Source: Dorea_A sp016295505
GTDB taxonomy: Bacteria; Bacillota; Clostridia; Lachnospirales; Lachnospiraceae
Direction: 5' to 3'
NCBI RefSeq assembly: GCF_039832105.1
Contig: NZ_JBDOHS010000007.1
Location: 62,001 to 126,000 of the forward strand
Length of the DNA: 64,000 nucleotides
The notes beneath the pieces are model-generated. The model was not told the origin of the DNA and searched no databases. It was given only the letters and a program-made list of their open reading frames with translations. Made by a program: the position numbers and the translations under genes. Every line of letters starts with the position of its first letter. The first letter of the stretch is position 1. Positions 24,477-31,581 of the stretch are shown here, in pieces.

Positions 24477-25349
24477 TCACATTCCCAGCAGCTCCTTCGG
24501 ATTTTTCACCATCATCTGCCGGATCTCTTTTTCAGATATCCCGGATTCATACAGCTTTTTGGCAAACATTTTCATTCCTTCTGCCGGATCCGGGCTTTTG
24601 ATCTGTCCAAGATCCGAAGAAAGAAGAATCCTGTCCGCGCCTGCCTTTTTTATGCTTTTCAGAATCTCTTCCCAGGAACACATCCCGTAATAGGGTGTAT
24701 AAAAACAGTGCTCCAGCATTGCTCCACATGCAAGATACTCCTGCTGAAGACTCAGATCCGCATTTGTAATCGGGAAAGATACATGACTTACAATCATCCT
24801 GCGGACTCCCATGGATGCTGCTGCCTTAAGAAGTGCCAGACTTTCAGACGGGGACAGATGCCCGGTTGCAAGAATCATATCCTGCTCCTGAATCTGCTTC
24901 AATACAGGATAAACCTCCGGAATCAGTTTCCGGTTCTCATCCATGATACGTATCTTTCTGCTTCGTCCGGGCTGTTCATTTCCACCACCCAGATGTTCAT
25001 TCGAATGATCCTTTTTATATTCCGCATCACAAAAAGCATCCACCGTAGGGAACCAGACGATCCTTCCTCCCATTTTCCCACAGGCGTATACGGCGGCCTC
25101 ATTCAGACCTCCCACTGCATCATTCAATACAATTCCACCATATACCTTTACAGAAGGAACCATTTCCGACACAACCGCCGCCCGCGCACTGGTATCTCCA
25201 TGATGGCATTTGCTGACATATCCGGACATTCCGGCTTGCTGATACTGCCGGGCAAGCTGAACATCCGTATACTTTCTCATAACGATATCCGGTCCGGCAT
25301 GTACATGAAGATCTATCGAACCCTGAATTAACTCTCTTCCTATATCCAT
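24477..25349 (-). CDS. DUF6282 family amidohydrolase-like protein
   Basis: A 290-residue metal-dependent hydrolase-like protein. IDLHVHAGPDIVMRKYTD near the N-terminus, SKCHHGDTSARA, ILATGHLSPSES, MIVSHVSFPITNA and LLSSDLGQIKSPDPAEGM place metal-ligand His and Asp residues in the order expected of an amidohydrolase/PHP-like barrel. I recall this as DUF6282. The substrate is unknown. ATG 25349 is preceded by GGAGG. It stands between the ROK gene and tRNA-Lys. Confidence 0.75.
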   Translation of the reverse strand: MDIGRELIQGSIDLHVHAGPDIVMRKYTDVQLARQYQQAGMSGYVSKCHHGDTSARAAVVSEMVPSVKVYGGIVLNDAVGGLNEAAVYACGKMGGRIVWFPTVDAFCDAEYKKDHSNEHLGGGNEQPGRSRKIRIMDENRKLIPEVYPVLKQIQEQDMILATGHLSPSESLALLKAAASMGVRRMIVSHVSFPITNADLSLQQEYLACGAMLEHCFYTPYYGMCSWEEILKSIKKAGADRILLSSDLGQIKSPDPAEGMKMFAKKLYESGISEKEIRQMMVKNPKELLGM

Positions 25350-25445
25350 ATGTTTCCTCCACCTTCTGTTACACTTATCTCTTTTGCACCTATTATAATA
25401 TAATTCTCCGTAAATACACAGATTCTCATAAGATTATTCCACGCA

Positions 25446-25499
25446 CAAAAAAGGAATCACCGCCCCCGAAGCTCTAAGTCTTCAAAAACAGTGATTCCT
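25446..25499 (-). terminator. Terminator downstream of tRNA-Lys
   Basis: Minus strand: AGGAATCACTG pairs with CGGTGATTCCT around a ~30-base spacer and is followed by TTTTTT. Confidence 0.75.
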
Positions 25500-25502
25500 A
25501 AC

Positions 25503-25575
25503 TGCGCGATCAGGGGCTCGAACCCTGGACACCCTGATTAAGAGTCAGGTGCTCTACCAACTGAGCTAATCGCGC
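25503..25575 (-). tRNA. tRNA-Lys (anticodon CTT)
   Basis: A 73-nt cloverleaf. The acceptor GCGCGAT pairs with ATCGCGC; the D-arm is AGCTCAGTTGGTAGAGCA; the anticodon arm CCTGA-CTCTTAA-TCAGG has anticodon CTT; the T-arm is CAGGGTTCGAGCCCCTG. The discriminator is A, and CCA is not encoded. The gene is solitary. Confidence 0.95.
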
Positions 25576-25712
25576 ATATTCTCTTTTTCATTACATTCTC
25601 CGTAACGACAAGTGTTATTATATAATATGATTTTCAAAAATGCAAGTGTTTTTTTACTATATTTTCATATTTTTTTATTCTCCTTCATATATTAGAAGGG
25701 GAGGTGCCATCT

Positions 25713-26255
25713 ATGAATCATTTACGAAAATATTACAACAAAAAAGATCTGCCTTATATAGCTGTCACCGCAGTACTCGGTACGCTGAATCATTTTCTCT
25801 ACCGTCTGTCAGGATATTCTGCCTTTACGGCTCTGTTCTGTCCGATCAACGAATCCGTCTGGGAACATACGAAACTTTTATTTTTCCCTTTCTTTTTTCT
25901 GTCCGTCTGGCGATATGCGCATAGACGCAAATCTTTCTCTGCATACTTTTATTCCCGTTTTCTTGCAGTACTCTGTGGAATGGGATTTATAATCGCTGCA
26001 TTCTATACATATACCGGTATTCTCGGAATGCATTTTCTTGTTGCAGACATTCTGATCTTCTTTGGAAGTATCCTGATCAGCCATGTTTATGCCTCTTATT
26101 TTTATGTTCTTCTTCTGACTTCAAAACATACAGCCCGTCATATCGCTCTTCCATCTTCCGGCAATGTGTGTATCCTGTGGATTGCTGCAATACTGCTTTT
26201 CTTTATTTTCACCTGCTATCCTCCCAATCTTCCTCTATTTTATCCAATCTTCTGA
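25713..26255 (+). CDS. DUF6512-like membrane protein
   Basis: A 180-residue integral membrane protein with about five hydrophobic stretches (LPYIAVTAVLGTLNHFLY, LLFFPFFFLSVW, FLAVLCGMGFIIAAFY, VADILIFFGSILISH, CILWIAAILLFFIFT). The short conserved-looking motif CPINESVWEHTKL matches what I recall of DUF6512. The function is unknown. The start is ATG 25713, eight bases after AAGGGGAGG. It is a single gene with no linked partner. Confidence 0.65.
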   Translation: MNHLRKYYNKKDLPYIAVTAVLGTLNHFLYRLSGYSAFTALFCPINESVWEHTKLLFFPFFFLSVWRYAHRRKSFSAYFYSRFLAVLCGMGFIIAAFYTYTGILGMHFLVADILIFFGSILISHVYASYFYVLLLTSKHTARHIALPSSGNVCILWIAAILLFFIFTCYPPNLPLFYPIF

Positions 26256-26334
26256 ATTCTTTATGTTTTTTTTCGCAAAGTGTAGTATAATCAGTTTAAC
26301 TTTATTGCGTTACAATAAGAGAGGAGGGTTTCAT

Positions 26335-27036
26335 ATGACTCATGAACCTGTTGCCTGTAAAATAGAACATCACGCCATGATGTTTGCATTTCTTGCGAAG
26401 CACGCAATCGAAGAGTGCGGAGAAAAAGGAAAGGATGCCATTCTTGCAGGCATGACCACCTACGGAAATGAACGTGGTGCCAGAATGGCTGCAAATGCTC
26501 TGGCACACGGAGACGAACTGAATACGATGACCAATCAGGCCTATGGCGAATGGAAGCCTGACTATGATGGACAGATGGAATTCGGCATGCTGAGAACCGA
26601 ACCGACTCTGCAGACCTATATTTCCAGATGCGCCTGGTGCGAAGCATGGAAGAAGCATGATATTACCGAATACGGAAAATACTACTGCGTAAATGTTGAC
26701 AACGCAGTATATCAGGGATTTCGAAAGGATTTCGTCTGTACTCCGACATCCACCTCATTAAGCTGGGGCGGAGAACGCTGTGAATTTGACTGGGGACATC
26801 CTCTGTCTTCCGAAGAGGTGGAAGCACTCGCTGCCAAGAAAAAAGCGCTTGGAACTTCCTGCATGAAAGATTTCAACTATCACACTGCACATTTGAAACA
26901 CACTATCTGCAAGACGTTACTGGACACATTTGGTCAGAAGGGTCGGGAGATCATAGATCTTGCTCTCGCCGATTACGTTCACACATTTGGCCGGGAGTAT
27001 CTGGATGTTCTCGACGGTGTATACACTGCTGATTAG
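26335..27036 (+). CDS. L-2-amino-thiazoline-4-carboxylic acid hydrolase family protein
   Basis: A 233-residue cytoplasmic protein of the ATC-hydrolase family, whose founding members open the thiazoline ring of L-2-amino-thiazoline-4-carboxylate on the way to L-cysteine. Family-like segments are KIEHHAMMFAFLAKHAIEECG, RCAWCEAWK, YYCVNVDNAVYQGF and CEFDWGHPL. It is rich in Cys and His. ATG 26335 follows GAGGAGGG, and a TATAAT lies at 26286-26291. The M20 amidohydrolase gene starts 51 bp later, so the two probably form an operon. The real substrate in gut anaerobes is not established. Confidence 0.8.
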   Translation: MTHEPVACKIEHHAMMFAFLAKHAIEECGEKGKDAILAGMTTYGNERGARMAANALAHGDELNTMTNQAYGEWKPDYDGQMEFGMLRTEPTLQTYISRCAWCEAWKKHDITEYGKYYCVNVDNAVYQGFRKDFVCTPTSTSLSWGGERCEFDWGHPLSSEEVEALAAKKKALGTSCMKDFNYHTAHLKHTICKTLLDTFGQKGREIIDLALADYVHTFGREYLDVLDGVYTAD

Positions 27037-27087
27037 CCAGAATATTTTAGAGCTATTTACATATTACTTCAGGAGGTACTTCGTACT

Positions 27088-28365
27088 GTGAACACGAATA
27101 ACGATGACAAAAACATAATTGCCGGATGGCTCGCGGCACATCGATCTGAACTGATCGATGTTGCTGATTACATATATGCCCATCCGGAACTTGCTTATGA
27201 AGAAACACTTTCATCCAGATGTCTTGCCGATTATCTGGAGCATCAGGGGTTCCGGATTACCTGGAAAACTGCCGGTATTGACACTGCTTTTACTGCAGAG
27301 TGGGGAACCGGAAATCCTGTACTTGGATTTCTTGCTGAATATGACGCACTTGCCAGTCTCGGACATGCCTGCGGACATAATCTACTTGGAACTGCCGTTG
27401 CTGCTGCTGCCTGTGCGTTAAAAGACGACATGACAGCAAACAGGACATCCGGAACCATCCGTGTCTACGGCTGCCCGGCAGAAGAGATCATGTCCGGAAA
27501 GATCGTAATGAATGACCAGGGTGTATTTGATGACCTGGACGTCGCTGTCACCTGGCATCCATTCGACCGAAACCGGATCAGCAATGATATCTGGCAATCA
27601 CAGGATATCAAAAATTATCGTTTTCACGGAGTCAGCGCACACGCATCCAAAGCACCGGAAAATGGCAGGAGTGCACTGGATGCTGCAGAACTCATGAACA
27701 TCGGAGTCAATTATCTGAGGGAACATGTCCCTTCCGATGTGCGGATGCACTACGCATACATTGATAACGGTCAGCCGGCCAACGTCGTTCCCGACTTCGC
27801 CATGACCAACTACTTCATCCGCTCCAGCCTTCACGCCCGCACAGAAGATGCGAGCCAACGCGTTGATAACTGCGCAAAAGGAGCCGCACTTATGACGGGC
27901 ACCACCGTGGACATCGAATTAGTCAAGAGCTGCAAAGAGATGAAAGTCAATCGCGTACTCACTGAACTCTATTACGATGCCATGACCCGGATTCCGACTC
28001 CGGAATATACTGAGGAAGAATTGAACTTCGCATCAAAGATCACAGAAGAAGCCGGATTACAGAATAATGGTCACTATTTTGAAGGACTGGAACCGTTGGA
28101 ATCCGAACCCGTTCCCATCTCCATCGGCACCGACGCATCTGAAGTCAGCCACACCGTTCCACTCATCACGATCAGTGCCGCCACCATGTGCAAAGGTACC
28201 CCGCTGCATCACTGGGCGGCTGCCAGACAGGCAGGAATGAGCATCGGACACAAAGGCATGATGTATGTAGCAAGATGCATGGCAGAAGGGACAAAATTAT
28301 TAATAGAGACACCCGGAAGCATAGAAAAGGCCTGGGAATTCCATAAAGGGACAGGGCATTTTTAA
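27088..28365 (+). CDS. M20-family amidohydrolase (AbgB-like)
   Basis: A 425-residue metallo-amidohydrolase resembling p-aminobenzoyl-glutamate hydrolase subunit B. FLAEYDALASLGHACGHNLLG carries the metal-binding Asp/His pair, GCPAEE the catalytic Glu, and HGVSAHAS the dimerisation-domain motif. The start codon is GTG 27088, with AGGAGG about 11 bases upstream; the spacer contains GTACTTCGTAC, a small hairpin that may shorten the distance. It follows the ATC hydrolase gene. The last codons and the stop lie inside a half-copy of the REP-like repeat (28348-28365), so the C-terminus has been shaped by that element. Confidence 0.83.
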   Translation: MNTNNDDKNIIAGWLAAHRSELIDVADYIYAHPELAYEETLSSRCLADYLEHQGFRITWKTAGIDTAFTAEWGTGNPVLGFLAEYDALASLGHACGHNLLGTAVAAAACALKDDMTANRTSGTIRVYGCPAEEIMSGKIVMNDQGVFDDLDVAVTWHPFDRNRISNDIWQSQDIKNYRFHGVSAHASKAPENGRSALDAAELMNIGVNYLREHVPSDVRMHYAYIDNGQPANVVPDFAMTNYFIRSSLHARTEDASQRVDNCAKGAALMTGTTVDIELVKSCKEMKVNRVLTELYYDAMTRIPTPEYTEEELNFASKITEEAGLQNNGHYFEGLEPLESEPVPISIGTDASEVSHTVPLITISAATMCKGTPLHHWAAARQAGMSIGHKGMMYVARCMAEGTKLLIETPGSIEKAWEFHKGTGHF

Positions 28366-28400
28366 TTTGGGACGGAGGATTTTTAAATATTCCCCGTCCC
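28348..28400. repeat. REP-like palindrome, copy 2 (half-copy plus imperfect palindrome)
   Basis: A half-copy GGGACAGGGCATTTTTAA (28348-28365) overlaps the end of the M20 gene. A full imperfect palindrome follows at 28369-28400 (GGGACGGAGGATTTTT... to ...CCCCGTCCC). The same core is found at 4993-5042 and 29316-29355. Confidence 0.75.
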
Positions 28401-28406
28401 CACCAC

Positions 28407-28424
28407 TTATCCACATTATCCACA
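28407..28424 (+). promoter_or_regulatory. Two tandem consensus DnaA boxes ahead of proC
   Basis: TTATCCACA at 28407-28415 is followed directly by a second TTATCCACA at 28416-28424. Both are exact matches to the strongest DnaA-box consensus. The proC RBS (AAAGGAGG) begins at the last base, so DnaA binding here would affect proC expression. Confidence 0.6.
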
Positions 28425-28440
28425 AAGGAGGTTCATAACT

Positions 28441-29238
28441 ATGGTTACAAAAAAAATTGGTATTATCGGCTGCGGCAATATGGGTGGTGCGATTCTTTAC
28501 GGAGCACTGGAAAGTGGCGTTCTTCCGAAAGAAAACGCTTATGTTTATGACATCAATCCTGCAATGATGGAAAAGGCAAAGGGATGGGGTGTTAATCTTG
28601 CAGCAGACGATGAAGATGTCTGCAAGAAAAGTGATATTATTCTTCTCGCTGTAAAACCGCAAAATGCTGCGGAAGCTCTTTCTCAGTGTAAAAAGGCATT
28701 AGATAATAAAGCAATGATGTCTATTGTTGCCGGAGTTACTGTAGAACGTCTCCAGAACATGATTGATGGTACACCAAGAATTCTTCGAATTCTTCCTAAT
28801 ACTCCGGCTATGGTCTTCGAAGGTGCCTTCGCCCTCTGCTCTGATAATGATCTGAGCGAGGATGAATTAGAAACATCCAAAGCAATCTGCAGTGCGATTG
28901 GTATCATAGAAATGGTTCCCGAACATCTGATTGATGCTGCATGTGGTTTAAGCGGAGGCGGCCCGGCTTATGTTGCAATGTTCATTGAAGCTATGGCTGA
29001 TGGCGGCGTAAAACAAGGACTCCCCAGAGCCACTGCATACCGCCTGGCTGCTCAGACCTGTCTTGGAACCGCAAAAATGATTCTGGAAAAGGGGATACAC
29101 CCGGGAGAATTAAAAGATATGGTAACCTCTCCTGGCGGAACAACCATTGAGGGATGCGAAGCATTGGAAAAAGGCGGCATGAGAGGCACTGTTATTGAAT
29201 GCATTAATGTAGCAACTGAAAAATCACGCCAGCTTTAA
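28441..29238 (+). CDS. proC: Pyrroline-5-carboxylate reductase
   Basis: A 265-residue enzyme reducing pyrroline-5-carboxylate to proline with NAD(P)H, the last step of proline synthesis. The N-terminal Rossmann motif is IGIIGCGNMGGAILYG; ILLAVKPQN, RILPNTPA, SGGGPAYVAMFIEAMADGG and VTSPGGTTIEG are family signatures. The RBS AAAGGAGG sits before ATG 28441. The gene is isolated from other proline genes and is flanked on both sides by REP-like palindromes and DnaA-box sequences. Confidence 0.96.
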   Translation: MVTKKIGIIGCGNMGGAILYGALESGVLPKENAYVYDINPAMMEKAKGWGVNLAADDEDVCKKSDIILLAVKPQNAAEALSQCKKALDNKAMMSIVAGVTVERLQNMIDGTPRILRILPNTPAMVFEGAFALCSDNDLSEDELETSKAICSAIGIIEMVPEHLIDAACGLSGGGPAYVAMFIEAMADGGVKQGLPRATAYRLAAQTCLGTAKMILEKGIHPGELKDMVTSPGGTTIEGCEALEKGGMRGTVIECINVATEKSRQL

Positions 29239-29251
29239 AATATAATCTGAC

Positions 29252-29295
29252 AAAAAGGAGTTATCCACACATTTTCGTGGATAACTCCTTTTTTT
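29252..29295 (+). terminator. proC terminator (contains a DnaA box)
   Basis: A 17-bp stem AAAAAGGAGTTATCCAC / GTGGATAACTCCTTTTT around ACATTTTC, followed by T residues. The left arm plus loop contains a third exact TTATCCACA (29261-29269). Confidence 0.9.
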
Positions 29296-29315
29296 ACGGG
29301 GATAAGTCTTTCAAA

Positions 29316-29355
29316 CATGGGGACGGGGAATTTTTAAAAATCCTCCGTCCCCATG
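29316..29355. repeat. REP-like palindrome, copy 3
   Basis: Arms 29316-29335 and 29336-29355 are reverse complements with two mismatches (CATGGGGACGGGGAATTTTT on the left). It lies between the convergent proC and V-ATPase operon ends and may act as the bidirectional terminator of the latter. Confidence 0.8.
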
Positions 29356-29363
29356 TAACTTTT

Positions 29364-29981
29364 TTATTTCCCCTGCATTTTTTTGATGACTTTCAACCGG
29401 GTAAATTCTTCTCTTTCCTTTTCTTCCAATGCATTATTAATGGTATACACCAGATTTGTATACATTGGTATAGTAATATTTTTCAGTGCATTTGCTCTCT
29501 TCTGTGTCTTCTTTATATTAGTTGCAAGCCGATATGCACTGTTTTCTACTTCAGCCAGCTTGATTGTCAGATCTTTTACTTCTCGAAATGCTTCCCGGAC
29601 AATATCAATTGACTCATGCGTTGTGCTGAATGAATATGTCAGATCATTCTGTCTGGCATCATATTTTATATGAGGAATCTCTGTTCCCATAATACTTCTG
29701 GTCTGAATACGAATAGATTCCTCTATCGGAACAGTAAATGCAAGTTCCTGCACCTTACTGATACCGTGTTCAATATTCGCTCGCTGCAGACACGCATATG
29801 CCCTGGTAAATGTTGCATCAATCTCTTCCTGTATATCCTTCGCCTCATCAATCAGACTCATCAGTTCTTTTAACAGGATATTTCTCTTTTTGTCCATCAG
29901 ATCAAATCCCTGATGCGCCAGTGCAAGAGAATTTTTTGCAAGCATCAAATTACCTTTTGTAGGAAATTCTCTGGGATCCAT
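29364..29981 (-). CDS. ntpD: V-type ATP synthase subunit D
   Basis: A 205-residue central-stalk subunit that links the A3B3 head to the membrane rotor. PTKGNLMLAKNSLALAHQGFDLMDKKRNIL is the usual N-terminal long helix, and EKEREEFTRLKVIKKMQ closes the antiparallel coiled coil. It is the last gene of the operon, separated from ntpB by ~200 bp that contains a structured GC-rich insertion. RBS AGGAAGG precedes ATG 29981. Confidence 0.93.
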   Translation of the reverse strand: MDPREFPTKGNLMLAKNSLALAHQGFDLMDKKRNILLKELMSLIDEAKDIQEEIDATFTRAYACLQRANIEHGISKVQELAFTVPIEESIRIQTRSIMGTEIPHIKYDARQNDLTYSFSTTHESIDIVREAFREVKDLTIKLAEVENSAYRLATNIKKTQKRANALKNITIPMYTNLVYTINNALEEKEREEFTRLKVIKKMQGK

Positions 29982-30053
29982 AAGATGCCTTCCTTTCTAT
30001 ACTTTTCCACCATTGCTACTTTACTGACTTTCCAAAGCCAGCATCCGGTCACT

Positions 30054-30187
30054 CCGAAGCAGTCCGAACCCTTCGGCTCCTCCGCGACTGAGACCTCGCG
30101 CCTTTCGGCGCTCGGTCACGTCGCTCCTAGCCATGAATATGCAGCCTTACGAAAGTATCCTTTCGCAGTCTGCATATCCATGTCTAG
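30054..30187 (-). repeat. GC-rich multi-hairpin element inserted between ntpB and ntpD
   Basis: Three stems in a row. 30127-30187 is a 61-base imperfect hairpin whose ends are CTAG, with ATATGCAG/CTGCATAT and CGAAAG/CTTTCG inner stems; it begins in the ntpB stop codon. 30084-30124 nests GCGAC/GTCGC, ACC/GGT and GCGCC/GGCGC around a four-base loop that reads GAAA on the transcribed strand. 30064-30076 is CCGAA-CCC-TTCGG. The base composition differs sharply from the neighbouring genes. I infer a repetitive element or a structured operon-internal RNA; no protein is encoded. Confidence 0.6.
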
Positions 30188-31566
30188 TCTGCTTCACGTG
30201 GATAGTATTGTTCTATCAGTTTTGTGTCAATTCGGTCTAATTCTTCTCTTGGGAGTAACCGTAGTAATTCCCATCCAAGATCCAGTGTCTCCTGTATGGT
30301 TCTGTTTTCTGTCGGTCCCTGTCCGATATAGCGCTTCTCGAATTCTTCTCCGAATTTCAGATACTGTTTATCAATCTTCGACAATTCATCCTCACCGATA
30401 ACCGAAGCCAGATTTCTTGCCTCACCCACTTTTGCATAAGATGAGAACAACTGGTTCGCCAGTGCCTGATGATCTTCTCGGGTATAGCCTTTTCCGATAC
30501 CGTCCTTCATCAGTCGTGACAATGACGGCAGGATGCTGATCGGCGGATAGATACTCTGTCCATGCAGATTACGATCCAGTACGATCTGCCCCTCTGTAAT
30601 ATATCCTGTCAGGTCGGGAATCGGATGTGTGATATCGTCGTTCGGCATCGTCAGGATAGGAAGCTGCGTCACAGAGCCGTTGGAACCGTCTACGATACCC
30701 GCACGTTCATAGATCGTCGCCAGCTCACTGTACAGATATCCCGGATATCCTTTTCTTGACGGGATCTCTCCTCTGGAGGATGAGACCTCTCGCATCGCCT
30801 CAGCGAACGAAGTCATGTCCGTCAGAATAACCAGGATATGCATATTACGCTCAAACGCCAGATATTCTGCTACCGTCAGTGCAACCTTTGGCGTAATCAG
30901 TCGTTCTACCACCGGATCATTTGCAAGATTCAGAAACATACATACGTGATCTGACACTCCGCTCTCTTCAAATGTTTTCCGAAAAAATTCTGCCACGTCG
31001 TGCTTTACGCCCATCGCACCAAATACAATTGCAAATTCTTCGTCAGAATCATCTCCCAGAGATGCCTGTTTCACAATCTGCGCTGCAAGCTGGTCATGCG
31101 GAAGCCCGTTTCCGGAAAAAATCGGAAGCTTCTGTCCCCGAATCAGTGTAGTAAGTCCATCGATGGCTGAGATTCCGGTGCGAATATAGTTTCGTGGATA
31201 CTCGCGGCGCACCGGATTGAGCGGCAGGCCATTTACATCTCGTTTATCGTCAGAACGAATCGGTCCCAGTCCGTCGATCGGCTGTCCGATACCATTAAAT
31301 GTTCTCCCAAGCATATCCTCGGATACTTTCACTTCCATCGGATGTCCGGTCAGCTTTGTATGGGTATTGCCAAGCGACATATTCTCTGTCCCTTCAAATA
31401 CCTGTATCAATGCCTTATCTTCATCTATTTCTACAATTCGCCCCATCTTTCTGATGTTACCGTCTACTACAAATTCTACGATCTCGTCAAAGAAAGCATC
31501 CTGTACTCCTTCCAGTACAACAAGAGGTCCGTTAATATTACTCAGTCCAAGATATTCTATTGCCAT
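30184..31566 (-). CDS. ntpB: V-type ATP synthase subunit B
   Basis: A 460-residue non-catalytic nucleotide-binding subunit of the A3B3 hexamer. LPIFSGNGLPHDQLAAQI occupies the degenerate P-loop position; ILTDMTSFAEAMREVS, SRKGYPGYLYSELATIYERAG and GSVTQLPILTMPNDDITHPIPD are typical. RBS AGGGGG sits before ATG 31566, 15 bp after ntpA. The stop codon is the edge of the structured element. Confidence 0.96.
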   Translation of the reverse strand: MAIEYLGLSNINGPLVVLEGVQDAFFDEIVEFVVDGNIRKMGRIVEIDEDKALIQVFEGTENMSLGNTHTKLTGHPMEVKVSEDMLGRTFNGIGQPIDGLGPIRSDDKRDVNGLPLNPVRREYPRNYIRTGISAIDGLTTLIRGQKLPIFSGNGLPHDQLAAQIVKQASLGDDSDEEFAIVFGAMGVKHDVAEFFRKTFEESGVSDHVCMFLNLANDPVVERLITPKVALTVAEYLAFERNMHILVILTDMTSFAEAMREVSSSRGEIPSRKGYPGYLYSELATIYERAGIVDGSNGSVTQLPILTMPNDDITHPIPDLTGYITEGQIVLDRNLHGQSIYPPISILPSLSRLMKDGIGKGYTREDHQALANQLFSSYAKVGEARNLASVIGEDELSKIDKQYLKFGEEFEKRYIGQGPTENRTIQETLDLGWELLRLLPREELDRIDTKLIEQYYPREAD

Positions 31567-31581
31567 CTCTCAATTCCCCCT

